Shown: positions 1 through 8,555 of the stretch, piece by piece
How the letters are laid out: each line of letters starts with the position of its first letter
Position numbering within the stretch: the stretch's first letter is position 1
NCBI GenBank assembly: GCA_023388335.1
Contig: JAEWGL010000143.1
Span: forward strand, 1-40,107
Origin: Pseudomonadota bacterium
GTDB lineage: Bacteria; Pseudomonadota; Gammaproteobacteria; Pseudomonadales; Pseudomonadaceae
DNA: 40,107 bases
Direction: 5' to 3'
Notes under the pieces: model-generated
Database searches by the model: none
Seen by the model: the letters and a program-made list of their open reading frames with translations, nothing else
Told to the model about the DNA's origin: nothing
Translations under genes and position numbers: made by a program

Positions 1-944
1 ACAACATCATCATCATGACCGATGCTGACGTCGACGGTTCGCACATCCGTACCCTGTTGCTGACCTTCTTCTTCCGCCAGCTGCCTGAGCTGGTTGAGCG
101 CGGTTACATCTATATCGCTCAGCCACCGCTCTACAAGGTAAAGAAAGGCAAGCAGGAGCAGTACATCAAGGACGATGACGCCATGGAAGAGTACATGACG
201 CAGTCGGCCCTGGAAGACGCTAGCCTGCACCTGGACGAAGCTGCGCCGCCGGTGTCCGGTGTCGAGCTCGAGCGCCTGGTCAATGACTTCCGCTCGGTGA
301 TGAAGACCCTCAAGCGCCTGTCGCGCCTGTACCCACAAGAGCTGACCGAGCACTTCATCTACCTGCCTGAAGTCACCCTGGAGCAGTTGGGCGATCACGC
401 CGTCATGCAAGGCTGGTTGGGCAAGCTACAGGCACGCCTGAGCGGTAGCGAGAAGTCTGGTCTGGCGTACAAGGCCAGTCTGCGCGAAGACAAGGAGCGC
501 AATGTCTGGCTGCCGGAAGTCGAGATTACCTCGCACGGCCTGGCCAGCTACGTCACCTTCAACCGTGACTTCTTTGGCAGCAACGACTACCGCACCGTCT
601 CTGCCCTTGGCGCGAAGCTCAGCACCCTGCTGGGTGAAGGTGCCTATGTGCAGCGTGGCGAGCGCAAGAAGGCAGTTGTCGAGTTCAAGGAAGCCCTGGA
701 CTGGCTGATGGGTGAGACCGCCAAGCGCCACACCATCCAGCGCTACAAAGGGTTGGGCGAGATGAACCCGGACCAGCTGTGGGAGACCACCATGGATCCG
801 AACGTTCGTCGCATGCTCAAGGTGACCATCGAAGATGCGATCGCAGCTGACCAGATCTTCAATACCCTGATGGGCGACGCGGTAGAACCACGCCGTGAGT
901 TCATCGAGAGCAATGCCCTGTCGGTGTCGAACCTGGACTTCTGA
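1..944 (+). CDS. gyrB: DNA gyrase subunit B, C-terminal part (5' end outside window)
   Basis: GyrB is the ATPase subunit of DNA gyrase, which puts negative supercoils into DNA in complex with GyrA. Only the last 314 codons or so are present; the reading frame begins at base 3. The window opens in the TOPRIM domain, where the segment NIIIMTDADVDGSHIRTLLL holds the DxD metal-binding aspartates. After it comes the long insert typical of Gram-negative GyrB, then the conserved tail with QRYKGLGEMNPDQLWETTM, which contacts GyrA and DNA. The gene ends at TGA 942-944. The coding end is intact and acts as the attachment site of the transposon that begins five bases later, so the insertion spares gyrase. 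High-GC codon use agrees with the right flank and contrasts with the island. Confidence 0.98.
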   Translation, partial: NIIIMTDADVDGSHIRTLLLTFFFRQLPELVERGYIYIAQPPLYKVKKGKQEQYIKDDDAMEEYMTQSALEDASLHLDEAAPPVSGVELERLVNDFRSVMKTLKRLSRLYPQELTEHFIYLPEVTLEQLGDHAVMQGWLGKLQARLSGSEKSGLAYKASLREDKERNVWLPEVEITSHGLASYVTFNRDFFGSNDYRTVSALGAKLSTLLGEGAYVQRGERKKAVVEFKEALDWLMGETAKRHTIQRYKGLGEMNPDQLWETTMDPNVRRMLKVTIEDAIAADQIFNTLMGDAVEPRREFIESNALSVSNLDF

Positions 945-949
945 TACGT
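945..949. repeat. Target-site duplication TACGT, left copy
   Basis: Five bases between the gyrB stop codon (942-944) and the first base of the transposon. They match 26788-26792 exactly. Confidence 0.93.
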
Positions 950-994
950 TGTCGATGGGCACATTAAGTGTCGCAAGTGGGCGAGTTACTGTCG
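950..994. repeat. Transposon left end: terminal inverted repeat and TnsB-type sites
   Basis: The terminal repeat is 950-967. Two further TGTCG-starting motifs in the same orientation begin at 969 and 990, 19 and 21 bp apart. Regularly spaced repeats of this kind are the usual TnsB binding sites of Tn7-like ends. A further TGTCG at 1021 is inside a terminator stem and may not count. Confidence 0.85.
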
Positions 995-1004
995 CTTTCT
1001 AGGG

Positions 1005-1036
1005 AAAACCCCGGCCTTGGTGTCGGGGTTTTTCTT
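1005..1036 (+). terminator. Rho-independent terminator just inside the left end, probably serving gyrB
   Basis: Stem AAACCCCG (1006-1013) pairs with CGGGGTTT (1024-1031) and runs into a T-rich tract. It lies inside the transposon but is the first terminator after gyrB. It therefore probably replaces the original gyrB terminator, which was pushed to 26801-26840. Confidence 0.85.
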
Positions 1037-1148
1037 TGTGGTGTAGCCTTGGCAAAGCGATACAAGCAACGCTCCAATTCCTAGTTTGGGTTTTATGGGC
1101 GATGTGATGGGACATGGTTGCGGCTTCATCGAAACAAACCGCATCCTT

Positions 1149-1191
1149 GCTTGGCTGCTTGGCTGCTTGGCTGCTTGGCTGCTTGGCTGCT
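1149..1191. repeat. Five tandem copies of an 8-bp repeat
   Basis: GCTTGGCT is repeated five times in a row at 1149-1188 and followed by a partial GCT. It lies in the non-coding left arm of the transposon. It is too short for CRISPR and looks like slippage-prone simple repeat DNA. A small hairpin follows (GTGGAAA 1196-1202 with TTTCCAC 1209-1215). Confidence 0.9.
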
Positions 1192-1261
1192 GTAGGTGGA
1201 AAAGTTAATTTCCACTTCGGTCAAAGTTAAGCGGGTTGATCAAGGTTGTTGGCCAAGCCCT

Positions 1262-1309
1262 AAAAAAGGAAACCCGGGAAGATCTGTGATCTACCGGGGT
1301 TTTCTTTTG
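1262..1309. terminator. Bidirectional terminator-like hairpin before the restriction gene
   Basis: GAAACCCGG pairs with CCGGGGTTTTC around an inner AGATC/GATCT stem. There is an A-rich run on the left (1262-1267) and a T-rich run on the right (1300-1308), so it could act on both strands. It probably insulates the cargo gene at 1394 from gyrB transcription. The rest of 1037-1393 shows no gene. Confidence 0.7.
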
Positions 1310-1393
1310 GCTGCTCCAAGAGGTTCCTATTGATAAACTGTTGCGATTTGGCGCCCATGATGCGCTTGGTGTATTCAAAAGGAATTCTTTCCA

Positions 1394-4300
1394 ATGTCCG
1401 CCCTGTCCGCCCTGCTTCACACCTACCGCGTCGCCTCAGTTAGTGAGCGCGAGAAAGGCACTTATTTTGAGGAGTTGATTTGTACCTACCTGCGCAACGA
1501 AGCTACCTACCGCGACCTATACGAGCAGGTCTGGACGTATGCGGATTGGGCTAAGGAGCAAGGGCTGGACGCGCGCGACACGGGCATAGATCTAGTTGCC
1601 AGAACTCAGGGCACCAGCGAGTATCACGCCATCCAGTGCAAGCTTTACGCCGAGAACTACCGAGTACAGAAGAAGGACATCGATAGCTTCTTCACCGCAT
1701 CAGGCAAAAAACCCTTTACGCACAGCATCATCGTTGCCACCACAAACAACTGGTCTGAGCACGCCAACGATGCATTGTTGGATCGGCATCAGACGATCAA
1801 CAAGATCGACCTGCAAGCACTGGAAGACAGCCAAATTGACTGGGCTAAATACCATCCAAAACAGACAGTCGTCCTAAAAGCTAAGAAAAAACTGCTAGAT
1901 CACCAGCAAACAGCTCTCAATGCCACTGCGTCAGGCCTGAAAGAAGCGGAACGCGGCAAGCTAATCATGGCCTGCGGCACGGGTAAAACGTTCACCAGCC
2001 TGAAGATTGCTGAAAAGCTCGCTGGTAAGGGCAAGCGCGTGCTTTTCCTAGTTCCCAGCCTGTCACTCCTATCGCAGACCCTGACCGAATGGACACAGGA
2101 GAGCGGAACTCCGCTGCACAGCTTTGCCGTGTGTTCTGACGGCGATGTGGGTAAAAAGCGCATACAAGACGCCGACGTGGTTCAGACCTTCACCCACGAA
2201 TTGCGCTATCCGGCGACCACGGAGCCTAAACGCCTGGCTTCGGAAATGGCCAAGCGTCATGATGATCAGAATATGAGCGTGGTGTTCTCAACCTACCATT
2301 CGATTGATGTAATCAGCCGTGCTCAGCATGAGCACAGTCTGGCGGATTTCGATCTGGTCATCTGCGATGAAGCTCACCGCACCACAGGGGCTACCTTCGA
2401 CGAGGACGATGAAAGCAATTTCGTCAGGATCCATGACGGCGACTACATTCGCGCCGCCAAGCGCCTGTACATGACAGCCACGCCGCGTATTTATGGCGAC
2501 AGTGCCAAGGTCAAAGCCGAGTCTGGGGATGTAACGCTGTGCTCAATGGACGACGAGACGCTTTATGGCAAAGAGCTATTCGTCATCAACTTCTCCGAAG
2601 CGGTTAAGCGTGGACTGCTGGTCGATTACAAAGTTCTGGTGCTTACTGTCGAAGAGAGCGCCATCAGTCGCCGACTCCAGGAGCTGTTGAAGGACGAAGA
2701 CAACCAACTCAAGGTCGATGACGCTGCCAAGATTGTCGGTTGCTGGAAGGCCCTGACCAAACAGGGGCTGACTGATGATTTGGTTGGAGACGACCAGCCA
2801 ATGAAGCGCGCCGTAGCCTTCTGTCAGGTGATCTCGCCTGACTACAAGGGCAGCAAACACAAAGTCAGCTCTAAGAACATTGCAGGGATGTTCCAGTCCG
2901 TGGTTGAGGCTTACCAAGAGTCGGAAGAGATCGAGGAAGCGGTACGGCTTACCTGCGAAGCCGATCACGTCGACGGTGGTATGAATGCAAGCGAGAAGGA
3001 AGCCAAGCTCACTTGGCTTAAAGCAGAAACTTCGGAGAACACTTGCCGCATCCTAAGCAACGTGCGCTGCCTGTCTGAGGGGGTGGACGTGCCCGCTCTG
3101 GATGCCGTGCTGTTCCTTACTCCGCGAAACTCTCAAGTTGATGTGGTGCAGTCGGTGGGCCGCGTGATGCGCAATGCCCCTGGCAAGAAGCGTGGCTACG
3201 TGGTGTTGCCGGTGGTGATTCCCGCCGGAATGGAGCCCCATGAAGCTCTTAACGACAACCAAACCTACAAGGTGGTCTGGCAGGTTTTGCAAGCTTTGCG
3301 TTCCCACGATGACACCTTCGATGCCATGGTCAACAAGCTCGATCTGATAGGGCACGACCCGCGCAAGATGGAAGTCATCGCTATCACCGACAAGGTAGAT
3401 AAAAAGCAAAAGAGCAATTCAAAAACTAAGAACAAGGACGCAGGGAAAGGTCAGTACGGCATTGGCAAAAAACGTGGCAAGTACGATGCCGAGGGCCAGA
3501 TGACCCAGCAAGCCGATCTGACCTACGAAGTAGGCGAGATCGAGCGCGCTATCTACACCAAGATCGTAGAGAAGTGCGGTAACCGTCACCATTGGGAAGA
3601 CTGGGCTAAAGATATCGCCCAAATCGCGCGCACCCATATTGACCGCATTCAGGGCATTCTGGAAAACTCCGAATACACCGCAGAGAAAGCCGCTTTCGAA
3701 GCCTTTGCGATGGAGTTGCGTGATGACCTAAACGACAGCATCACCGATGGCGAGATCATCGAAATGCTGGCCCAGCACCTGATTACCAAGCCGGTATTTG
3801 ACGCCCTTTTTGAAAGCCACAGCTTCGCGCAGCGCAACCCCATGTCCCAGGCCATGCAAGGCGTGCTCGACGCGCTAGATGAACACCGCTTGGATAAAGA
3901 AGTTGACACACTACAACGCTTTTATGACAGCGTGAAACTTCGAGCCCAGGGAATCGACAACGCTGACGCCAAGCAAAAAATCATCCTAGAGCTTTACAAC
4001 AAATTCTTTACGAACGCATTCCCGCGATTAAAGGACAAGCTGGGCATTGTCTATACACCGGTCGAGGTGGTGGACTTCATTATCCACAGTGTCAACGATG
4101 TGCTGAAAAGCGAATTCGGGCAGACCTTGGGCAGCGATGGAGTGCATATCATTGATCCCTTCACGGGCACTGGCACCTTTATCACTCGCCTCCTGCAATC
4201 GGGTCTAATGACACCGGAGCAAATCAAGAAAAAATACAATGGTCAGATTCACGCCAACGAACTGGTACTCCTCGCCTATTACATTGCTGCAATAAATATC

Positions 4301-6331
4301 GAGGCCGTATATCACAGTCTGGTTGGTGGCGATTACGTACCATTTGAAGGCATCTGTCTCACCGATACTTTCCAGATGTATGAGAAGGACGACCTAGTCA
4401 GTGATCTTCTTGTAGATAACAGCGCTCGTCGTAATCGTCAGAAGAAACTCGATATCCGCGTGATCATCGGTAATCCACCTTATTCGGTGGGGCAAAAGAG
4501 TGAGAACGACAACAACGACAACATCATATACCCGCACCTCGATAGTCGTATCCGAAGCACCTATGCGGAACGCTCCGATGCCGTACTTGCTAAGGGGCTC
4601 TACGATAGCTATGTCCGAGCCATTCGCTGGGCCAGCGACCGAGTTGGCGATAGCGGCGTAATTGGTTTCGTGACCAATGCAGGCTTCTTGGATGCAAGAA
4701 CAACCGATGGGCTACGTCGCTGCTTAGCTGACGAGTGCTCAAGCATCTACGTTTTTCATCTGAGAGGTCTGCGTGGCCAAAAAACTTCAGGTGAGCGAGC
4801 AAAAAAAGAGGGCGGACAAATCTTCGGCCTAGCAAGTGCTGCCGCTATATGTATCTTCGTTCTTGTGAAGAACCCCAAAGCTACCCAACACGGGCAGATT
4901 CACTTCCACGACATTGGTGATTATCTCAGTCGAGAAGAGAAGCTGGAGAAGATAAGTACCTTCAAGAGCATCGAAGGCATCAGCGCGGGAAGCGGTTGGC
5001 AGACTATAACGCCTGACGAGCACGGTGATTGGCTAAAACAACGAGATGGTAGTTTTGCGGATTACATCGTGTTGGGTGACAAGAAGGGAGATGCGCCTAA
5101 GCTGTTTGAGAATTTCTCACTAGGCGTAGTTACCAATCGCGATGCCTGGTGCTACAACTCTTCCAAGACTGCCGTCAGCACCAATGTTGGACGCATGATC
5201 GGTTTCTACAATCAGGAGGCTGATCGTCTTTCCAAAGCTCACCCAGGGCTCGATAAAAAGCAACGCGACACCTTGGTGGACGACTTTATCGATACCGACT
5301 CTACCCGTATCGCCTGGACGCGCGCACTGAAACAGGATCTCGCTAGAGATCGCCGCCTTGATTTTGATACGACATGCCTCGTACCGAGCCTCTATCGTCC
5401 ATTCACCAAGCAATGGCTCTACTTCAACCGCCGACTCAACGAAATGGTTTACCAAATGCCGCGCTTCTTTCCGGATGCAGAAGCGCAGAACATTGTGATC
5501 GGCGTGTCAGCCTCAGACTCACGTAGCGCGTACTCAGTTTTCATCAGCGACCACATCACCAGTCTGCACGCAGTGGACATGGTGGGTTCTCAGTACTTCC
5601 CGCTCTACCTTTACGATGAGCCTGTAGACGAGGTCGCTCCCAACATCCCGGAACAGCACGCGCTGTTTGGCAGCAGTGACAATCAGAACGACGCGACAGC
5701 CAAGCCGAATACGCATCAACGTCGCGACGCCATCACGGCTGAGGGATTGGCCTACTTTCAGGCCGCATATCCCGGGGAGGACATCTGCCGCGAAGACATC
5801 TTCTATTACGTTTATGGTCTGCTGCACTCGCCCGAGTACCGCGAGCGCTTCGCTGACAACCTCGGTAAAGAGTTGCCACGCATTCCCTGTGTGAAAACGT
5901 CAGAAGCATTTTTGGCCTTCTCCAAAGCCGGTCGCGCGTTGGCTAAGCTGCATTTAGGCTACGAAACAGTTTCGCCTTATCCCGCCAAAGTTTCTGGTGG
6001 TAGTACGGCAGGGGATTACCGCGTCGACAATATGAAGTACGGCAAAGGTAAGGATAAAACCACGCTGCACTACAACGCCAAGATCACCGTCACCGGAATA
6101 CCGCTGGAAGCCTATGAGTACGTAGTCAATGGCAAGGCGGCGTTGGACTGGGTAGTGGAGCGCCAGCGCGTTAAGCCTGACAAGGCCAGTGGGATCGTCA
6201 ACGACGCCAACGACTGGGCGATCGATACTATGAGCAACCCAAAATATCCATTGGAGCTGTTCCTACGAGTAGTGACAGTCAGTCTGGAAACCATGAAAAT
6301 CGTGAAATCCCTCCCTCCCCTCGATATTTAA
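1394..6331 (+). CDS. Type ISP single-polypeptide restriction-modification enzyme (nuclease-helicase-methyltransferase)
   Basis: One 1,645-residue chain carries every activity of a restriction-modification system, as in the LlaGI/LlaBIII (type ISP) enzymes of about 1,570 residues. From N to C: an Mrr-like nuclease with GID (D66) and QCK (Q81, K83); an SF2 translocase with GTGKT (195-199), DEAH (325-328), TATP (361-364) and SVGRVMR (587-593); a coupler with a basic, lysine-rich linker near 667-705; an adenine methyltransferase with DPFTGTGTF (921-929) and NPPY (1027-1030); and a C-terminal target-recognition region to the end. Such enzymes modify one strand of an asymmetric site and cleave after head-to-head translocation. 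The ATG at 1394 has AAGGA about 9 nt upstream. No motif is visibly damaged. It stands alone, as this type needs no partner gene. Confidence 0.9.
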   Translation: MSALSALLHTYRVASVSEREKGTYFEELICTYLRNEATYRDLYEQVWTYADWAKEQGLDARDTGIDLVARTQGTSEYHAIQCKLYAENYRVQKKDIDSFFTASGKKPFTHSIIVATTNNWSEHANDALLDRHQTINKIDLQALEDSQIDWAKYHPKQTVVLKAKKKLLDHQQTALNATASGLKEAERGKLIMACGTGKTFTSLKIAEKLAGKGKRVLFLVPSLSLLSQTLTEWTQESGTPLHSFAVCSDGDVGKKRIQDADVVQTFTHELRYPATTEPKRLASEMAKRHDDQNMSVVFSTYHSIDVISRAQHEHSLADFDLVICDEAHRTTGATFDEDDESNFVRIHDGDYIRAAKRLYMTATPRIYGDSAKVKAESGDVTLCSMDDETLYGKELFVINFSEAVKRGLLVDYKVLVLTVEESAISRRLQELLKDEDNQLKVDDAAKIVGCWKALTKQGLTDDLVGDDQPMKRAVAFCQVISPDYKGSKHKVSSKNIAGMFQSVVEAYQESEEIEEAVRLTCEADHVDGGMNASEKEAKLTWLKAETSENTCRILSNVRCLSEGVDVPALDAVLFLTPRNSQVDVVQSVGRVMRNAPGKKRGYVVLPVVIPAGMEPHEALNDNQTYKVVWQVLQALRSHDDTFDAMVNKLDLIGHDPRKMEVIAITDKVDKKQKSNSKTKNKDAGKGQYGIGKKRGKYDAEGQMTQQADLTYEVGEIERAIYTKIVEKCGNRHHWEDWAKDIAQIARTHIDRIQGILENSEYTAEKAAFEAFAMELRDDLNDSITDGEIIEMLAQHLITKPVFDALFESHSFAQRNPMSQAMQGVLDALDEHRLDKEVDTLQRFYDSVKLRAQGIDNADAKQKIILELYNKFFTNAFPRLKDKLGIVYTPVEVVDFIIHSVNDVLKSEFGQTLGSDGVHIIDPFTGTGTFITRLLQSGLMTPEQIKKKYNGQIHANELVLLAYYIAAINIEAVYHSLVGGDYVPFEGICLTDTFQMYEKDDLVSDLLVDNSARRNRQKKLDIRVIIGNPPYSVGQKSENDNNDNIIYPHLDSRIRSTYAERSDAVLAKGLYDSYVRAIRWASDRVGDSGVIGFVTNAGFLDARTTDGLRRCLADECSSIYVFHLRGLRGQKTSGERAKKEGGQIFGLASAAAICIFVLVKNPKATQHGQIHFHDIGDYLSREEKLEKISTFKSIEGISAGSGWQTITPDEHGDWLKQRDGSFADYIVLGDKKGDAPKLFENFSLGVVTNRDAWCYNSSKTAVSTNVGRMIGFYNQEADRLSKAHPGLDKKQRDTLVDDFIDTDSTRIAWTRALKQDLARDRRLDFDTTCLVPSLYRPFTKQWLYFNRRLNEMVYQMPRFFPDAEAQNIVIGVSASDSRSAYSVFISDHITSLHAVDMVGSQYFPLYLYDEPVDEVAPNIPEQHALFGSSDNQNDATAKPNTHQRRDAITAEGLAYFQAAYPGEDICREDIFYYVYGLLHSPEYRERFADNLGKELPRIPCVKTSEAFLAFSKAGRALAKLHLGYETVSPYPAKVSGGSTAGDYRVDNMKYGKGKDKTTLHYNAKITVTGIPLEAYEYVVNGKAALDWVVERQRVKPDKASGIVNDANDWAIDTMSNPKYPLELFLRVVTVSLETMKIVKSLPPLDI

Positions 6332-6341
6332 TCGAGAGAGT

Positions 6342-6370
6342 GTCACCGGCTAGCTGAAATGGCCGGTGAC
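6342..6370 (+). terminator. Hairpin after the restriction-modification gene
   Basis: GTCACCGGC (6342-6350) pairs perfectly with GCCGGTGAC (6362-6370) around an 11-nt loop, 10 bp past the stop codon. The bases after it are only mildly T-rich, so this is a probable rather than certain terminator. Confidence 0.6.
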
Positions 6371-6420
6371 ATTTCCCAGTTGAATTCTAACCCTTAACTC
6401 AGGTATACCTATTGGTGCTG

Positions 6421-6724
6421 GGTGTTACCGCCCAGGTGCTCTTTAAACATGGTTATCAATCGGGCTTGCAGTTGGTGGTCGGGAAACTGACCAGCTTTGG
6501 TGTTCTCCAGAGCTACCTTCGCCCCACACCTGTCGTCACCCCGATGTGCTCAGCGCTGAGGGTTTCGTGGCAAACGTCACGAGGCTGTCAGCGACGTTCC
6601 ATCGGTTAATCGACAGAAATGCGGCGGACGGCTTATCAAGGATTTGATAAGCAGAACTGTGGTTTGTAGCGGCATCTTCAAAGTTCCATTCGGCCCGGAA
6701 TACCTGGCGGCGGAGTAATCCACC
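6421..6724 (+). ncRNA. Candidate retron msr-msd RNA region
   Basis: Retron reverse transcriptases copy a structured RNA usually encoded just upstream. The gene-free stretch 6371-6740 suits this. A composite pairing joins 6421-6438 to 6701-6724: GGTG with CACC, TTA with TAA, CCGCC with GGCGG and AGGT with ACCT, with small bulges. It could be the a1/a2 stem. Inside lie a perfect 9-bp hairpin (GCTTATCAA 6631-6639, TTGATAAGC 6644-6652), the palindrome CTCAGCGCTGAG (6549-6560) and TCGTG/CACGA (6565-6582). I could not place the branching G or the msd borders. The location is well supported; the exact ends are a guess. Confidence 0.4.
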
Positions 6725-6740
6725 GTAAGGAACTGTAACC

Positions 6741-6995
6741 ATGAAAAAAGTAAAGAAAGCTGTCGGTATTCGTATCGATCAGCACATGCACAACACTGAA
6801 GATGCCCGCGTTAAAGTAGAAGCAGCCCCTCAGCAGAAAGATCGCAAGTGGGGAGATCGTTTAAAGACTTTGTCTGTCGAGGCAGCCAAAGTAGCCAAAC
6901 GTATTCCATACTACATCTGGATTTGGGAAAAGGCTGTGATTGCTTGGGATTGGATCTGCGAAAATGCAGAGACAATTTTTGAGGTAATCTCATGA
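6741..6995 (+). CDS. Small retron-associated protein, candidate effector (84 aa)
   Basis: I do not recognise this family. The ATG at 6741 has TAAGGA about 9 nt upstream. The N-terminal half is short, charged and lysine-rich (MKKVKKAVG at the start). The C-terminal half holds a tryptophan- and tyrosine-rich apolar stretch (about residues 55-78, with IPYYIWIWEKAVIAWDW) that could be a membrane-active or amphipathic helix. It sits between the presumed retron RNA and the reverse transcriptase, where many retrons encode their toxic effector or an accessory protein. That position and the hydrophobic helix suggest a membrane-acting effector; this is inference. A strong hairpin (7025-7050) separates it from the transcriptase. 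Confidence 0.7.
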   Translation: MKKVKKAVGIRIDQHMHNTEDARVKVEAAPQQKDRKWGDRLKTLSVEAAKVAKRIPYYIWIWEKAVIAWDWICENAETIFEVIS

Positions 6996-7024
6996 CGCAA
7001 CAAATCACATCATTCGAATTCTAG

Positions 7025-7050
7025 TGAGGCCGATCAAGTGATCGGCCTCA
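7025..7050 (+). terminator. Perfect hairpin between the small protein and the reverse transcriptase
   Basis: TGAGGCCGATC (7025-7035) and GATCGGCCTCA (7040-7050) are perfect arms around AAGT, followed by TGTCATTTTG. It could be an attenuator or terminator that lowers transcriptase expression relative to the small protein. It also argues against the upstream GTG (7038) and ATG (7050) as starts of the transcriptase, since both lie inside the stem-loop. Confidence 0.65.
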
Positions 7051-7070
7051 TGTCATTTTGGGGACAGGAA

Positions 7071-8114
7071 ATGGATGCTCCGATTTATCCCTTCAAACCG
7101 ATCTACAGCCTGAAGGCGCTGTCGTTGACCCTTGGCGAATCCGCCGAACTCCTCGAAAGCTTAGCCATGCGCAGCTCCAATCTGTACCGCTATGTACCGC
7201 AAGAGAAGAAAGACGGCACCCCCCGTGACACCTACGATGCTTACCAGCCGCTGAAAAGTATCCAACGGAAAATCGTAGATCGTTTACTAGCGCGTGTTCG
7301 CTTCCCGGCATATCTCCATGGCGGGATCAAAGACCCTATGAACCGCCGGAGTATTTATTCCAATGCCAAAGTTCATGGCAACGCTAAATTTGTGCTGTTA
7401 CAGGACATCAAGGACTTTTTCCCTTCGATCAAGGTGCAGCACGTTCAGCAGATATTTGAGAGGCTCTTTGGTTTTTCTGAAGAGGTATCGAAGCTACTAG
7501 CCCTGCTGACCACCCGTGATGGTGTTGTCCCACAGGGGGCCAGTAGCAGCGGCTATTTGGCCAACCTGGTGTTCTGGGATGTCGAACCCATGTTGGTGAC
7601 CAGACTGGAAGCGCAGGGGCTGAATTACTCACGATTTGCCGATGACATCACGATCTCGTCCATGACGCCGCTGGATTCAGCAATGCTAACGAAGCTGGTC
7701 TCAGCGGTGACGCGAATGCTGGCCGAGAAAGGTTGCTATCAGAAACGCTCCAAGCTGCATGTCCGCAGGCGCGGTCAAACCTTGAAAGTGAAGTTCATAG
7801 ATGAGTTTGTGCCTTTGACCGTGACGGGACTAACCATCTTTAACCAGGTTCCGGGCATACCCAAGGCGGAACGTAAAGCGATACGGGCAGCCATAAAGCA
7901 GTTGGAGGATCAGGCGGAGCATGGAGCGAGCTGGATTCAGTTAGAACCGCTGGCTCGTCGCGTTATGGGCCGTGTAGGCCGCTTGATTGCCTGTGCGCAT
8001 CCCGATGGTGAGCGCCTGAAGCAACGACTTCATGCCCTCAAAGCCCGCAGCCAGGTTGCATTGCTGGGTCGCTATGCCGCAGCACAGCCTGAATCTGCAT
8101 TTTCAGTCGAGTGA
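7071..8114 (+). CDS. Retron reverse transcriptase
   Basis: A 347-residue reverse transcriptase that would make the branched or free msDNA of a retron, an anti-phage system. Numbering from ATG 7071, it shows the retron-diagnostic NAKVH (98-102, NAxxH) and VTG (251-253). It also shows the catalytic aspartates QDIKDFF (D112/D115) and YSRFADD (D191, D192), and VPQGASSSGYLANLVF (153-168) of RT motif 4. I chose 7071 because GGGGACAGGAA directly precedes it and the two earlier in-frame starts fall inside a hairpin. Its stop codon touches the stop of the convergent ParC-like gene. The pairing with the small upstream ORF fits a three-part retron. I cannot assign the published retron type. Confidence 0.92.
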   Translation: MDAPIYPFKPIYSLKALSLTLGESAELLESLAMRSSNLYRYVPQEKKDGTPRDTYDAYQPLKSIQRKIVDRLLARVRFPAYLHGGIKDPMNRRSIYSNAKVHGNAKFVLLQDIKDFFPSIKVQHVQQIFERLFGFSEEVSKLLALLTTRDGVVPQGASSSGYLANLVFWDVEPMLVTRLEAQGLNYSRFADDITISSMTPLDSAMLTKLVSAVTRMLAEKGCYQKRSKLHVRRRGQTLKVKFIDEFVPLTVTGLTIFNQVPGIPKAERKAIRAAIKQLEDQAEHGASWIQLEPLARRVMGRVGRLIACAHPDGERLKQRLHALKARSQVALLGRYAAAQPESAFSVE

Positions 8115-8345
8115 CTACAGCTCGACTGTCAGGCTCTTAATTCCTATCCCTTCGCAGAATCGTCCCACGGTGGTCAGTGAGCGCCACACCCGCACTGGCT
8201 CGCGCCGCGAGCGGATCGGCAGCCATTTGGCGCCGAGGCGCAATTCCAGGCGCCAGGCCTCGCCGTCGCGCAGCACGCGAAATTCCCGCGCCGCCCCGGT
8301 CTCGACCAACGCGGCCAAGGTGTCCTGCTCGATGGCCCGTTTCAT
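8115..8345 (-). CDS. Small ParC-like (partition-associated) protein
   Basis: A 76-residue protein with the pattern TLAALVETGAAREFRV, W-LEL-LGAKWLPIRS, REPVRVWRSLTTVGRF and LGI-like C-end. This resembles small ParC-type or KfrB-like proteins that I know from Pseudomonas integrative elements and plasmids. The role of that family is poorly known; it accompanies partition genes. GGGGGT lies 4 nt before ATG 8345. The stretch is clearly richer in GC than the neighbouring retron and Tns genes, so it probably came from another source. It is convergent with the reverse transcriptase, with no bases between the two stop codons. The family name is tentative; that it is a real gene is fairly sure. Confidence 0.6.
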   Translation of the reverse strand: MKRAIEQDTLAALVETGAAREFRVLRDGEAWRLELRLGAKWLPIRSRREPVRVWRSLTTVGRFCEGIGIKSLTVEL

Positions 8346-8555
8346 GTTGACCCCCTGCGCTCGCGTCCAACCAGTACCCAGGGTATTGGTATAGCGCAGT
8401 CACGGAATCCGGTGACCAGGATGGCCCTTCAGGTTCACCAATCTGTGGACAACTGTGGGGGGCGATTGACCATAATCGCCAATTATGCGCATCGTGCATG
8501 GATGTGCCCAATTATTTTTTTGGCTCAGCTTATGAAGCCTTTTCGAGATCCGCAT

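Noticed and set aside
1149..1191. Possible CRISPR array
   Set aside because: Units are 8 bp with no spacers. No cas genes are present, so the element is not a CRISPR-guided transposon either.
1191..1215. Alternative left end beginning TGTAGGTGG
   Set aside because: No inverted partner was found, whereas the end at 950 has a perfect partner and a target duplication.
6536..6742. A 68-codon frame on the - strand upstream of the retron genes
   Set aside because: It lies in the presumed structured RNA region, has no ribosome site and no recognisable pattern.
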